A DNA stretch of 64,000 bases from positions 310,001-374,000 of the forward strand of contig NZ_ML675578.1 of the NCBI RefSeq assembly GCF_007826885.1. Direction: 5' to 3'. Positions 47,764-57,115 of the stretch are shown one piece after another. Position numbers and translations under genes: made by a program. This stretch comes from Candidatus Nitrosocosmicus arcticus (GTDB lineage: Archaea; Thermoproteota; Nitrososphaeria; Nitrososphaerales; Nitrososphaeraceae). The notes below the pieces were generated by a model that worked only from the letters and a program-made list of their open reading frames with translations, was not told the DNA's origin and ran no database searches. The first letter of the stretch is position 1; each line of letters starts with the position of its first letter.

Positions 47764-48717
47764 GTGGTTTTAGTTACTCAAGTCCCTGTAGCAATGGCAA
47801 AGGCCTATAGTCCTGGTCACATTACTGGGTTCTTTGCCACCCCGGCAACACATAATTCCACATTGGATCCCAAATTTCGCGGATCTACGGGTGCTGGTTT
47901 TAGTATCGATAAAGGAATTACATCAACTGTTAAAGTATTCTCTTCGACTGAAAAGAACTATGAAATAAGGCTAAACGGGATCCCTAATTTTGAGCTAAAG
48001 GTATCAAATTTTGTTGTAGCGTATTATATGCAGGTAATCCATGACCATGTTTTTCTTTCAATTGAGCATGAGTCTGATTTGCCTATTGGGTTTGGGTTAG
48101 GATCGAGTGGCTCGGCCGCTTTAAGTCTTTCTTATGCCCTCAATGAGGCATTAAAGACTAACTTAACCAAACTTCAGGCTGCTCAAATAGCACACAGTGC
48201 CGACATAGCTTGTAGAACTGGATTGGGGACAGTGATATCTGAATTTACAGGGGGTTTTGAGCTACGTTTGAGTGTTGGCGGACCTGGAATTGGTAGAGTT
48301 ATCAAATCTGTATTTCCGCCAGACTGGTGCGCAGTCATTTTATGCCTTGAGCCCATTAAAACGGACCAATGGCTAGATAAGTCCATTACCAAAGAGAAAA
48401 AACATTCTTTGAATCTTTTAGGTAGAAAAATGATAGACAATCTACATCAACATAATAATGTCGGATCATTTCTTGACATGTCTTATCAATATGCATGTGA
48501 ATATCAGTTGGATAAGGGTAAATGTCAATATCCACTCCATGCTCTGCAGGCAGAAGGCGTTAGGGGGAGCGTGGCACTATTTGGACATACCTTATTTACC
48601 CTGACTGAAAGAGACAAGGTGCCTAAAATCGTGAGATTATTAGAACAATTTAAGGGACAATTACTAGTATGTAGCGTTGATAATTTGGGTGCCAGGCTGC
48701 TTAAAAAGAATGACTAA
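47764..48717 (+). CDS. Pantoate kinase (archaeal GHMP type)
   Basis: The 317-residue GHMP-fold kinase phosphorylates pantoate to 4-phosphopantoate, the archaeal first step after PanE. AKAYSPGHITGFFATP opens the substrate site and PIGFGLGSSGSAALSLSYAL is the ATP-binding motif. The start may be the GTG at 47764 (a TATA-like TTTTATATTT at 47731-47740 fits a leaderless start) or the ATG at 47794. It is first in a four-gene operon for CoA. Confidence 0.92.
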   Translation: MVLVTQVPVAMAKAYSPGHITGFFATPATHNSTLDPKFRGSTGAGFSIDKGITSTVKVFSSTEKNYEIRLNGIPNFELKVSNFVVAYYMQVIHDHVFLSIEHESDLPIGFGLGSSGSAALSLSYALNEALKTNLTKLQAAQIAHSADIACRTGLGTVISEFTGGFELRLSVGGPGIGRVIKSVFPPDWCAVILCLEPIKTDQWLDKSITKEKKHSLNLLGRKMIDNLHQHNNVGSFLDMSYQYACEYQLDKGKCQYPLHALQAEGVRGSVALFGHTLFTLTERDKVPKIVRLLEQFKGQLLVCSVDNLGARLLKKND

Positions 48718-48720
48718 GAT

Positions 48721-49491
48721 ATGACAAGGAAAATAGAATTACACGAGAATCATCCGAGGTATTTATCACTGCTAACGCGAGAAAAACTGGTAACAGGTTT
48801 TAAGAGGGGCCTAGTAGCATCAGAGGGTCTTATTGCTCACGGAAGGGGGGAATGCTTTGACTATTTGCTAGGCGAATACACCACAGAATCAGCTAGATCT
48901 GCCATAAATGTTGCTTCTGCCATGCTATTACTTGCTAGATATCCAGTAATTTCTGTAAATGGTAACGTTACTGCGTTGTGTGCAGACCAGGTATGTAGGT
49001 TAAATCGATCTCTAGGACACTCAGTCATTGAAATAAATCTTTTTTATTATACCCGGGAGAGAGAAAAGTTGATTTCAGAAGAATTCAAAAAATATGGATT
49101 GACGCAAATATTGGGTACTGACCCAGAAAACCTTGTAAGCATTCCTGAACTAGAGAGTAACAGAAGACTTGTCGATCGGGATGGGATATCTAAAGCTGAT
49201 GTTGTCTTTGTACCTCTGGAGGATGGTGATAGAACGATTGCCTTAAAAAGGATGAATAAGAAAGTCGTCACTGTGGATTTGAACCCACTTTCAAGAACTG
49301 CATTGTCATCGGATATAACAATAGTCGATAATATTGTAAGGGTACTTCCCCAGCTTATTGAACGCATTACATATAATAGAAAATATTCAAGTGAAGATGA
49401 CCTGAAGGAACTTGTAGAGAGCTTTGATAATCTGGATGGCTTAAGAAAGACACTTGAAGTAATGAAATCTCAACAGGTGTCCGTTCTATAA
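48721..49491 (+). CDS. 4-phosphopantoate-beta-alanine ligase (phosphopantothenate synthetase)
   Basis: The 256-residue protein joins 4-phosphopantoate and beta-alanine with ATP to give 4'-phosphopantothenate, the archaeal-type step (COG1701). Family blocks are HPRYLSLLTREKLVTGFKRG, VASEGLIAHGRGECFDYLLG, ARYPVISVNGNVTALCADQV, and VTVDLNPLSRTALSSDITIV near the end. It begins 3 bases after the kinase stop. The ATG at 48721 is the first codon and fits. Confidence 0.93.
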   Translation: MTRKIELHENHPRYLSLLTREKLVTGFKRGLVASEGLIAHGRGECFDYLLGEYTTESARSAINVASAMLLLARYPVISVNGNVTALCADQVCRLNRSLGHSVIEINLFYYTREREKLISEEFKKYGLTQILGTDPENLVSIPELESNRRLVDRDGISKADVVFVPLEDGDRTIALKRMNKKVVTVDLNPLSRTALSSDITIVDNIVRVLPQLIERITYNRKYSSEDDLKELVESFDNLDGLRKTLEVMKSQQVSVL

Positions 49492-49559
49492 AATGAATCA
49501 CCTATTCATTCAATTGGGTTATTTAGACGCTTACGTTGGGAGTTGTGACTTGATCTGAT

Positions 49560-50429
49560 TTGATTCCAAACATCAGCCTTCTACAACAAAAAAAGAAAAA
49601 AGGTGAAAAAATCACTGTCGTAACTGCTTATGATTACACCACTTCAAGGATTTGCGATGAATCCGGAGTGGATATATTGCTAGTAGGTGACAGTGCGGGT
49701 ATGGTTATGCTGGGATACCCAAGTACAATTTCTGTTACTATGGAAGAGATGATGGTCTTTTGCAGAGGTGTTATTAATGGATCAAACAATACAGTAATCA
49801 TTGCCGACATGCCTTTTGGGTCCTATCAGTTTGATCAGTCATTGGCCTTCTTAAATGCCATAAAATTTATTAAATTAGGTTGTCATGCTGTAAAAATTGA
49901 AGGTGGTGTTGAAATTGTTCCCATGATAAGGAAACTTACAGAATATGGGATCCCAGTTATGGGGCATATTGGATTAAAGCCTCAGACCTCATTATTGTGG
50001 GAGGGTTACAAGGTGCAGGGCAAGACTGCTGATTCTGCTATTGCATTGCACGAACAAGCAATAGAAATAGAAAAAGCTGGAGCCTTTAGTTTAGTAATAG
50101 AACTAGTGACCAGGCAGGTGGCTGAACATATCTCCCGCTCTCTAACCATTCCAACGATCGGAATAGGTTCAGGTGGTGGATGTGATGGTCAAGTTTTGGT
50201 GTTTCATGATCTAGTTGGATCATATAATAAATTCAATCCAAAATTTGTAAAGCAATATTTGGAATCATTTCAGCTACTATTGGGCGCGATGAAAAATTAT
50301 ATTTCAGATGTAAAGAATGGTAAATTTCCAGATGAAGATCATTCGTTTTCTATTTCAGAAGAGGAGTTATTGAAATTCAATAAATATCTTAATACAACGG
50401 AGAATATTCCTAAATTAAATCCAAAATAA
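49560..50429 (+). CDS. panB: Ketopantoate hydroxymethyltransferase
   Basis: The 289-residue TIM-barrel enzyme transfers a hydroxymethyl group to 2-ketoisovalerate to form ketopantoate. VVTAYDYTTSRICDESGVDI, LLVGDSAGMVMLGYPSTISV (metal-binding Asp), ADMPFGSYQ, and the later IELVTRQVAEHISRSLTIPT with the catalytic Glu are present; GIGSGGGCDGQVLVFHDLVG closes the barrel. The start is a TTG with M-I-P following; no ATG is nearby. It lies 68 bases after phosphopantothenate synthetase. Confidence 0.93.
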   Translation: MIPNISLLQQKKKKGEKITVVTAYDYTTSRICDESGVDILLVGDSAGMVMLGYPSTISVTMEEMMVFCRGVINGSNNTVIIADMPFGSYQFDQSLAFLNAIKFIKLGCHAVKIEGGVEIVPMIRKLTEYGIPVMGHIGLKPQTSLLWEGYKVQGKTADSAIALHEQAIEIEKAGAFSLVIELVTRQVAEHISRSLTIPTIGIGSGGGCDGQVLVFHDLVGSYNKFNPKFVKQYLESFQLLLGAMKNYISDVKNGKFPDEDHSFSISEEELLKFNKYLNTTENIPKLNPK

Positions 50430-50445
50430 ATAGGGTCGGTATGAA

Positions 50446-51873
50446 ATGAGAAAAGATAAATCATTCGTTAAAAAATTCGTTGATAGTAACGACGATGATA
50501 AATATGGTTTACATCCTTCAAAGGATATTAAATGCACGTTGGGAAATGAGTTAATTGGAAAACGGGTTGTAATATGTGTCACCGCTAGTGTAGCTTGCTA
50601 CAAGGCAATAGACTTGATAAGAATTATGATTAGACATGGAGCTGAAGTATCTGTGGTAATCTCTGAGACGGTTGAGAAATTTATGAATAAAGAATATTTT
50701 TTGTGGGCTAGTGGAAATCCAATTATTTCGAAACTTTCTGGTGATTTGGAACATGTAAGGTTAGCGAACTACGAAACATCTGATGTCATTATTGTTTATC
50801 CGTGCACAGCGAATACAATAGGAAAATTTGCAAATGGAATTGACGATACGCCGGTAACTTCAGTACTATCAATAGCATTAGGAGCTGGAGTTCCTATAAT
50901 AATCGCTCCTGCGATGCATGATGCAATGTACCGAAACATGATCATCAAACAAAATATACAATATTTAAAAGACATCGGAGTAGTATTTATGAGTCCGATC
51001 CTAGAAGAAGATAAAGCAAAAGTAGCAACTGTTGAATCAGTCTATTTGCGAAGCATTGGTCTTGTCAAACATCAAATTTTAAATTCTGGTAAAAAGGACG
51101 TAATTGCAAACTATCATTTAGACTGGTTTTTCTGTAAGTGTTCGATTGATAATTCGTTATCACTAAATCATCAACAAATGCGATCATTTATGAAAAATAG
51201 AAAGATTTTGATATCTGCCGGTAGTACCGTTGAACATATAGATCCAATTCGGGTCATTTCTAATACTAGTTCCGGTAAAATGGGCTACTCCCTACTGAAG
51301 AAGGCTATTGATTTCGGATTAGATGTTACTGTAGTTAAGGGATCAACAAAGATAGATTCAGAATATGCTAAATTGAAGGACCAGTTTAGTTTTAAGTTAA
51401 TAGAAGCAAGAACAACTGAACAAATGCTAGATAGTATTGTGGGGGAATTATCTTCGAATCCATATGATATAATTATACTTGCCGCGGCAGTTTCTGATTT
51501 TAGACCAGAATTTTATTCGGGTGACAAAATCACAACCGGCAGCGGCTCTTTTGTCATCAGACTTGTGCCAACTGGCAAAATCGTTGATCAAGTTAAATGT
51601 ATCCAAAGAAAGACGTTTTTAGTTGCTTTTAAAGCTGAATACCAAGTTTCAGACCAAATGCTTTTGGAAAGGTCGTATCAGAAACTAATAGATTCTGATG
51701 CCGATATGGTTGTTGCCAACGATGTGGGTACAGAGGGCGCATTTATCGGATCTGATTCTAGTAGAATCCTGATTGTGGATAAATCCAAGAATTATTATGA
51801 ATTTCCCATTCAAAATAAAGAAATTGTTGCAGAATATATCCTAAAACTAGTATACCTAAATTTAGCTCAATAA
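50446..51873 (+). CDS. coaBC: Phosphopantothenoylcysteine synthetase/decarboxylase
   Basis: The 475-residue fusion adds cysteine to 4'-phosphopantothenate and decarboxylates the product. The CoaC (flavoprotein) half has VVICVTASVACYKAIDLIR, PCTANTIGKFANGIDDTPVT and APAMHDAMYRNM. The CoaB half has ILISAGSTVEHIDPIRVISN, TSSGKMG, LAAAVSDFRPEFYSGDKI and MVVANDV. A 40-residue charged extension precedes CoaC, longer than usual. It is the last gene of the operon, 16 bases after PanB, and completes the set apart from PanE and the final CoaD/CoaE steps. Confidence 0.94.
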   Translation: MRKDKSFVKKFVDSNDDDKYGLHPSKDIKCTLGNELIGKRVVICVTASVACYKAIDLIRIMIRHGAEVSVVISETVEKFMNKEYFLWASGNPIISKLSGDLEHVRLANYETSDVIIVYPCTANTIGKFANGIDDTPVTSVLSIALGAGVPIIIAPAMHDAMYRNMIIKQNIQYLKDIGVVFMSPILEEDKAKVATVESVYLRSIGLVKHQILNSGKKDVIANYHLDWFFCKCSIDNSLSLNHQQMRSFMKNRKILISAGSTVEHIDPIRVISNTSSGKMGYSLLKKAIDFGLDVTVVKGSTKIDSEYAKLKDQFSFKLIEARTTEQMLDSIVGELSSNPYDIIILAAAVSDFRPEFYSGDKITTGSGSFVIRLVPTGKIVDQVKCIQRKTFLVAFKAEYQVSDQMLLERSYQKLIDSDADMVVANDVGTEGAFIGSDSSRILIVDKSKNYYEFPIQNKEIVAEYILKLVYLNLAQ

Positions 51874-51906
51874 GTTGTCGATAAACATTAGGGTAAAAAT
51901 GGTTGA

Positions 51907-52098
51907 TTGGTTAGTGCATCTCAAAAATTTTGGACTACCGTAGGAATTTTTTTAACTGTATTCACTATTCTATCAGAAATTACTTTTAATGGATTACCCT
52001 TTAGTGAAAATTTGTTCTCATTTAACTTTAGTCAGTTAATGTGCTTTGACAGCTCATTATTTATCACTGTCTGTTCCAATCAAATTCTTAACAAATAA
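51907..52098 (+). CDS. Doubtful small membrane protein, 63 residues
   Basis: A TTG-started frame with one hydrophobic segment (FWTTVGIFLTVFTILSEITF). The C-terminal half is irregular and cysteine-bearing. It overlaps upstream sequence of the methyltransferase frame. It may be chance. Confidence 0.28.
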   Translation: MVSASQKFWTTVGIFLTVFTILSEITFNGLPFSENLFSFNFSQLMCFDSSLFITVCSNQILNK

Positions 52099-52111
52099 TA
52101 AACATGAAAAC

Positions 52112-52855
52112 ATGATGATTATTGAATTAATTCATATGTATCTTCGCACCCAAATCAGAAGTTTGGTTTCATTTTCAAAAGGCTTGTCGAAAGAATTGAC
52201 TAGGTCTATAAGAGAGAAAGACTTGGATTTCCCAGAGATGTTTGAAGATTATGAAAAATATCATACTAATATAAATACGGGCAAAACTGTTAGGTACCAG
52301 TTAATTAAAGATTGGATTTTACCCAATTCCACCATTTTAGACGTTGGTGTTGGAGACGGTCATATGGCAGAACTATTAATGAAAAATAAAAATGCCCTTG
52401 TTACAGGGATGGATATTTCAAATATAGCGTGCCAAAAGGCTAAAGATAGAGGAATCTCAGTAATAGTAAGGGATATTAATAATGGAATCAATCTTGATCC
52501 GGAACAACATTATGACTACATACTTCTTGTTGAGGTAATTGAACATACTATTTATCCACAGAAAATACTTATGGAATCTATTTCCCATGCAAAGAAGGGA
52601 GTCATTGTAACAATTCCAAATAGTGCCTATATAAAATGGAGAATTCAACTAATGAGAGGATATTCGCCACGACAATCATTTTCTCACTTACATTTTTGGT
52701 CTATCAAAGACTTCTATCTATTTTGTAAGAAACTTAATATAGAGATAATAGATTTTAAAACTCTTCTTCCGCAATTGTTATTAAGATACAGAAATCTACT
52801 AGCGTGGCAACAATGTTGGCTCATCGCACCTAAATCATCAAACAACAAAATGTAG
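52112..52855 (+). CDS. Class I SAM methyltransferase
   Basis: About 247 residues from the ATG at 52112 (a longer frame from 52046 has an unlikely N-terminus). The SAM motif I is TILDVGVGDGHMAELL, motif II follows at GMDISNIACQKA with the acidic end, and HYDYILLVEVIEHT is the motif-III region with the E-V-I-E-H pattern of MetW/UbiG-like enzymes. The C-terminal KGVIVTIPNSAYIKWRIQLM belongs to the core. It stands at the start of a glycan island, so it may methylate a sugar or lipid. Confidence 0.82.
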   Translation: MMIIELIHMYLRTQIRSLVSFSKGLSKELTRSIREKDLDFPEMFEDYEKYHTNINTGKTVRYQLIKDWILPNSTILDVGVGDGHMAELLMKNKNALVTGMDISNIACQKAKDRGISVIVRDINNGINLDPEQHYDYILLVEVIEHTIYPQKILMESISHAKKGVIVTIPNSAYIKWRIQLMRGYSPRQSFSHLHFWSIKDFYLFCKKLNIEIIDFKTLLPQLLLRYRNLLAWQQCWLIAPKSSNNKM

Positions 52856-52871
52856 CGGCACTAGTAACAAC

Positions 52872-53756
52872 CTACATAATTTCTTCATATATTTGTTCAA
52901 CTATTTTTGCTGCATTCGATGCATGATGCTCCTTTGGGAGGTCATATCTATATTTCAGTCCGTAATCTACTACTCGCAAGCCGCAAGCAAGTGATTGTAG
53001 GGCAGTAGTACTTAGATTAGATAATACCTTATTATTTACATATCGAATGTCAACATAGGTTCCGAATCGTTTGAGCAGATCAGGCATTTCCAAATATTTA
53101 ACTGGATACTTAGTTCTATCTATAACTTGCAAGTTTTCAATACCCCTGCTTTTACAAAAATCAACAATCCATTTTATACTGGATACAGCTTCGGTATTAA
53201 AAGTAAAAAAGGTATCATTAACTTGACTATTACTAGTTTTGGTGAAATGATCTGTATCAACTGGGATATTTAAAAGGAATGGATTACTTCGTTTTAAATA
53301 ATTCCTTAAATCAGGCGTAGAATAGAGCACTCTATCTGCCATTTGTTCTGCGATTAAATTATTCCTTTTTCTCAACCGAAATGATCTATAATTTCTGAAT
53401 ATTGTTTTTGGAATATTCCATAATTCTTGATCATATTTTTGGATTATCCCTCTAAGATCTGATCCATGAAAATGCATAACAATCTTGTTCCGTCTGTTTA
53501 CCTTTTTTTTCAGATAGAATAGTGCATCAGTCCTACTATGAACATGCACTATATCCGCGTTACTAGCTTCTTTCACACAGGTCTCTAAAAAATCCGATTC
53601 CAAGCTATAGCTAACGAACTGATTATAGAATTCATAAATTCCGTAAGGATCATAACCCGATCTTCGTAATATTTTAACACTATGACCCATTTTCTGTTGA
53701 TGTTTGGCAAGTACGCATGCTACCCCAGATTGATCCCATATATGAAGGATATTCAA
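52872..53756 (-). CDS. GT4-like glycosyltransferase
   Basis: The 294-residue GT-B glycosyltransferase begins MNILHIWDQSGVACVLAKHQ and has the HFHGSDLRG block and DRVLYSTPDLRNYLKRSNPF that also mark the gene at 61933-62868 (there KHYHGDDIRG and STPDLL). The C-terminal half has the family's SLACGLRVVDYGLKY loop but a weak E-x7-E motif. It would transfer a sugar to a glycan or lipid carrier. Single gene, tail-to-tail with the methyltransferase (16-base gap). Donor unknown. Confidence 0.82.
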   Translation of the reverse strand: MNILHIWDQSGVACVLAKHQQKMGHSVKILRRSGYDPYGIYEFYNQFVSYSLESDFLETCVKEASNADIVHVHSRTDALFYLKKKVNRRNKIVMHFHGSDLRGIIQKYDQELWNIPKTIFRNYRSFRLRKRNNLIAEQMADRVLYSTPDLRNYLKRSNPFLLNIPVDTDHFTKTSNSQVNDTFFTFNTEAVSSIKWIVDFCKSRGIENLQVIDRTKYPVKYLEMPDLLKRFGTYVDIRYVNNKVLSNLSTTALQSLACGLRVVDYGLKYRYDLPKEHHASNAAKIVEQIYEEIM

Positions 53757-54677
53757 TTACAACTAAACATATCAAAATGTTTCCCATATGAATATGTTTA
53801 CTAATTGGAAAATCTTAGTTAAGGTTTATCCACATTTGTTACTAACTCATAAATTAATTTCTACATATGCAATTTATTATTTGAAACTTATTCTACCAGA
53901 TTTATTAGATAGGTTTCTTTATGATCGAAGTGAAATAGATGGAATAAAATCAAAATCTGGTGATTGAAATATATTATGCAATTATAATTTCTCCCAAAAT
54001 TTATAAGATATCTCTTGATAACCTAAATACAATATCTTGGAACCCCTCGCTCTGTTAAATCGTTATAGCCTCTTATATTGTGTCCTAAAAAATCAACCAG
54101 TTTTGAAATGCTTTAGTTTGCAATTCTTTGACTTACAAGAAAAGTAATAATCAAACATCCCATTCTGACTTTGACCTGTTGTACTGTTCCTTCAATGATG
54201 CTTTTCTCGTAAGAGGGATGTGTACGGTGCTCAAGTTTCAAAAGCTTACAGACTTTTGGAATTATTATCCCGTCCCAGTCCATGATCCTTAAAGTTTCAG
54301 ATGAATATTGACCAAACCACCAATGAATCTTCTATCATTAACCTATGTAAGTCCTTTAAGATGCAAGTGCGGGGGTATATGTTTTTGGTTTAAGACCGCT
54401 CAGAGCCTTATGTGGTCTGGGGCATCCTTAATTATTATCTCAACGACTATGCATGAGAGCTTTTTACTGCATATTGGTAACTTTTTCATGGGTAATCTGA
54501 GTACATATTTAGACGATGCGTGATATACTCTCCAGAAAGTGATCTGTTTCGTTAACTAATCTTATTTGATAAGCCGCATCTTTAAGATAATACTTTTTTT
54601 AAATTTAACTGGACCGAAATTAGTATTAAAATAATTTAATACTTATAAGAAGATAAACAATCCATATAATTGGAATC
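53757..54677. other. Long gene-poor gap before the glycan genes
   Basis: An ORF from 54308 to 54523 (C-K-C-G-G region followed by hydrophobic residues) is not credible as it stands. No repeats or transposon ends were found. It separates the first glycosyltransferase from the next. Confidence 0.4.
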
Positions 54678-55514
54678 ATGGGAACTTACTATACAATTAT
54701 GACTTGTAGAAATTCTGAAACAATTATAGAGAAAGCAATTTTATCGTTATACAATCAAACTATTCAACCTGACTACATAATTGTCATAGATGATGGTTCA
54801 ACAGATAAAACGGGTGTAATTTTAAATGATCTCTCTAAAAAAATGGATAATTTATTCATAATGACAAATCCGGATTTGGGGTACGATATTTCAAGAGTTG
54901 TCAAGAATTGGAATAAAGCAATTGAGTTACGAGGTATAAAAAATTTAAAAGAAACTGATTATCACATGATAGGGACTGACGATACAATCTATGAAAAGGA
55001 TTATGCTGAAAAAATAATTTCATTCATGGATAAAAATAAGGATTATGCTATCGTATCTGGAAATTTTGACGATAATGATTATAGTACACCAAGAGGAGCG
55101 GGAAGATTTATCAGACATTCTTTTTTCAATAAAGAATACAAAAGATATCCAGAGAAGATGGGTTATGAATCTGCAATTCTAATTATTTCCCGAAAAAACG
55201 GCTTCAAAGATACCATTCTTAATGAAGCAAGATATGATCATACTCGTCCGTTAGGACAGAATCATCATTTTTACGAATTTGGTGCAAGCATGAGGACTCT
55301 CGGATATCACCCAATATTTGCGCTAGGAAGATTCTTTCTATATTTTAGCACGAATAAACCTATTGGAAGAATTGGAGCGATTTATATGCTATATCATTAT
55401 ATTTTTTACAAGCCAAAACAAGATGGATACGACAGTATGTATCCTAAAGAAATTCGAAGATTTACAAGAAAAATACAGATGGATAAAATAAAATCAATAG
55501 TAAAATTGGGGTAA
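54678..55514 (+). CDS. Family 2 glycosyltransferase
   Basis: The 278-residue GT-A enzyme begins YYTIMTCRNSETIIEKAILS, has IIVIDDGSTDKTGVILNDL (first acidic motif) and DYHMIGTDDTIYEKDYAEKI (a T-D-D variant of the DxD metal site). Catalytic base candidates lie in RYDHTRPLGQNHHFYEFG. The tail is basic and may touch the membrane, but no clear transmembrane helix is present. It would transfer a sugar to a lipid-linked or protein-bound glycan. Confidence 0.85.
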   Translation: MGTYYTIMTCRNSETIIEKAILSLYNQTIQPDYIIVIDDGSTDKTGVILNDLSKKMDNLFIMTNPDLGYDISRVVKNWNKAIELRGIKNLKETDYHMIGTDDTIYEKDYAEKIISFMDKNKDYAIVSGNFDDNDYSTPRGAGRFIRHSFFNKEYKRYPEKMGYESAILIISRKNGFKDTILNEARYDHTRPLGQNHHFYEFGASMRTLGYHPIFALGRFFLYFSTNKPIGRIGAIYMLYHYIFYKPKQDGYDSMYPKEIRRFTRKIQMDKIKSIVKLG

Positions 55515-55527
55515 AAAATACAATATA

Positions 55528-56991
55528 TTACGTACAAATTATATTTGTCAAATCGTATATAATAAAATATTTAGATTGATAAACGATGTGAATCGACTGG
55601 TAATGAATTGGAAACTTATCTACTAGATCAATCACATAAATATTTTGTTCTTTCTCAATTCTATTAACGGTATTACTAAATTCTATATCGTTATCTTTAC
55701 ATTCATAAGATAACTTATTTTTTAATATAGATGCGAAAGCAATGGTATTTTTTTCATAACTTAGTAAATTACTTGATTTAGTGATATCTTCATTGAAGAC
55801 ATACTGGCGCGGTGCCTCCAAAAATAAATTAAACCAGCCTCTCCAATGTTTCGTTCCAACTATTGTCGAATTGTTTCCTGTGTTTGTATTTACCCAATCA
55901 ATAGATTTCACTAAATCATTATTCTTACTTATTTCTAAAGAATTAAAAGACATTGACAAAGGAAAAATAGATTCAGTCTGAGTATGAAATAATGAGGGAA
56001 TAGAAAATATGACTCCATAGGGAAGAATGACAAACAATATTCCATAACTAACAAAGGTAAGCATGAACGAGAAGGAGAATAACTTCTTAATTATTGGGGA
56101 TTTTAGTCTATCTACAATAATTAAAAAAGTATAAAATCCAAATATGGAAATAAAAAAGCCCGAAAGAATCATCCAGCGTTCTGGAACTAGATAATTATAA
56201 TTAGGGATTATAATCCAACTAAAAGAGAATATCAATGTAATAAGTGTAGGAATTTTCAGGAACATCGAATTCGGCATCTTTACAAAACCTATTACAAAAA
56301 AAGGGAGTATAACCCCGTATAGTGATAAAAATAATACCAGGACATCATACTGAGAAAAACCGTTTTTAGCATATCCCGAATTTACTAAAACTTCCATGAA
56401 ATTTGCGTCAAGAGAAATAAACGTAATATCATCTAAAAATAAGAAATACATAAGAAATATTATTAGAAAGAAGGAGTTAATAGCAAATAATAATTTATTC
56501 TTATATGCCACAGAAATAATAAATGAAGATATTATTAATAAAATTCCTATCATTCTGTCTGAAATTATAGTAAGAAACGAGAGGACAAAAACAGTAACAT
56601 ATAAGACAATGATCGATTTTTTGGCGGTGCTAGACCGTAAATTATTTAAAACAATTAAATAAAGATTAAAAAAAATGAGCGATAACAAATCTCTATATAA
56701 ATCCCACGATATTCTCAAAATACTTAATTGGAATATCACAAAAATAGTGAACATAATGCTTCTACCATCTGACTGTCTTAACACATTTTTAATTAAAAAA
56801 AACGTAGTAACACTAAGAGATCCGTTGAGAATGACATTTACAATATTGAAAGAGAGGTATAGGTCAGAGAAAGATATCGTTGAAAAAAAATAAACCAGTA
56901 ATATATATCCAGGATATAAAGTATCCCCGTTAATCCAACTAGAATTTAAATTATATAAAGTTGGTAGGTAATAATTTATGGAATCGTATCC
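55528..56991 (-). CDS. Multi-spanning membrane protein, N-terminus frame-broken
   Basis: The open frame from 56991 to 55528 gives about 488 residues with eight or more transmembrane helices and a C-terminal soluble part. It begins GYDSINYYLPTLYNLNSSWI, which lacks a start codon; the closest start (56784) would lose 69 good residues. The preceding frame on the same strand (57082-56992) reads FSIGCFIRLIPIIQNFPYPI, and one extra A joins it to this frame. The combined text resembles GT-C/oligosaccharyltransferase-like proteins, in which G-x-D near the first loop binds the lipid-linked sugar. The protein lies within the glycan island. Confidence 0.7.
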   Translation of the reverse strand, partial: GYDSINYYLPTLYNLNSSWINGDTLYPGYILLVYFFSTISFSDLYLSFNIVNVILNGSLSVTTFFLIKNVLRQSDGRSIMFTIFVIFQLSILRISWDLYRDLLSLIFFNLYLIVLNNLRSSTAKKSIIVLYVTVFVLSFLTIISDRMIGILLIISSFIISVAYKNKLLFAINSFFLIIFLMYFLFLDDITFISLDANFMEVLVNSGYAKNGFSQYDVLVLFLSLYGVILPFFVIGFVKMPNSMFLKIPTLITLIFSFSWIIIPNYNYLVPERWMILSGFFISIFGFYTFLIIVDRLKSPIIKKLFSFSFMLTFVSYGILFVILPYGVIFSIPSLFHTQTESIFPLSMSFNSLEISKNNDLVKSIDWVNTNTGNNSTIVGTKHWRGWFNLFLEAPRQYVFNEDITKSSNLLSYEKNTIAFASILKNKLSYECKDNDIEFSNTVNRIEKEQNIYVIDLVDKFPIHYQSIHIVYQSKYFIIYDLTNIICT

Positions 56992-57115
56992 TTATTGGAT
57001 ATGGAAAATTTTGAATTATTGGGATTAATCTAATAAAACAACCAATACTAAATACAACTATTGCTGGATAAAGATAAAAATCTCAACAAAAATCAAATTC
57101 AAATATTGAATCAGA

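Noticed and set aside
54308-54523. 71-codon plus frame with a C-K-C-G-G motif
   Set aside because: Two cysteines alone do not make a zinc site; no promoter, homology pattern or neighbour supports it.
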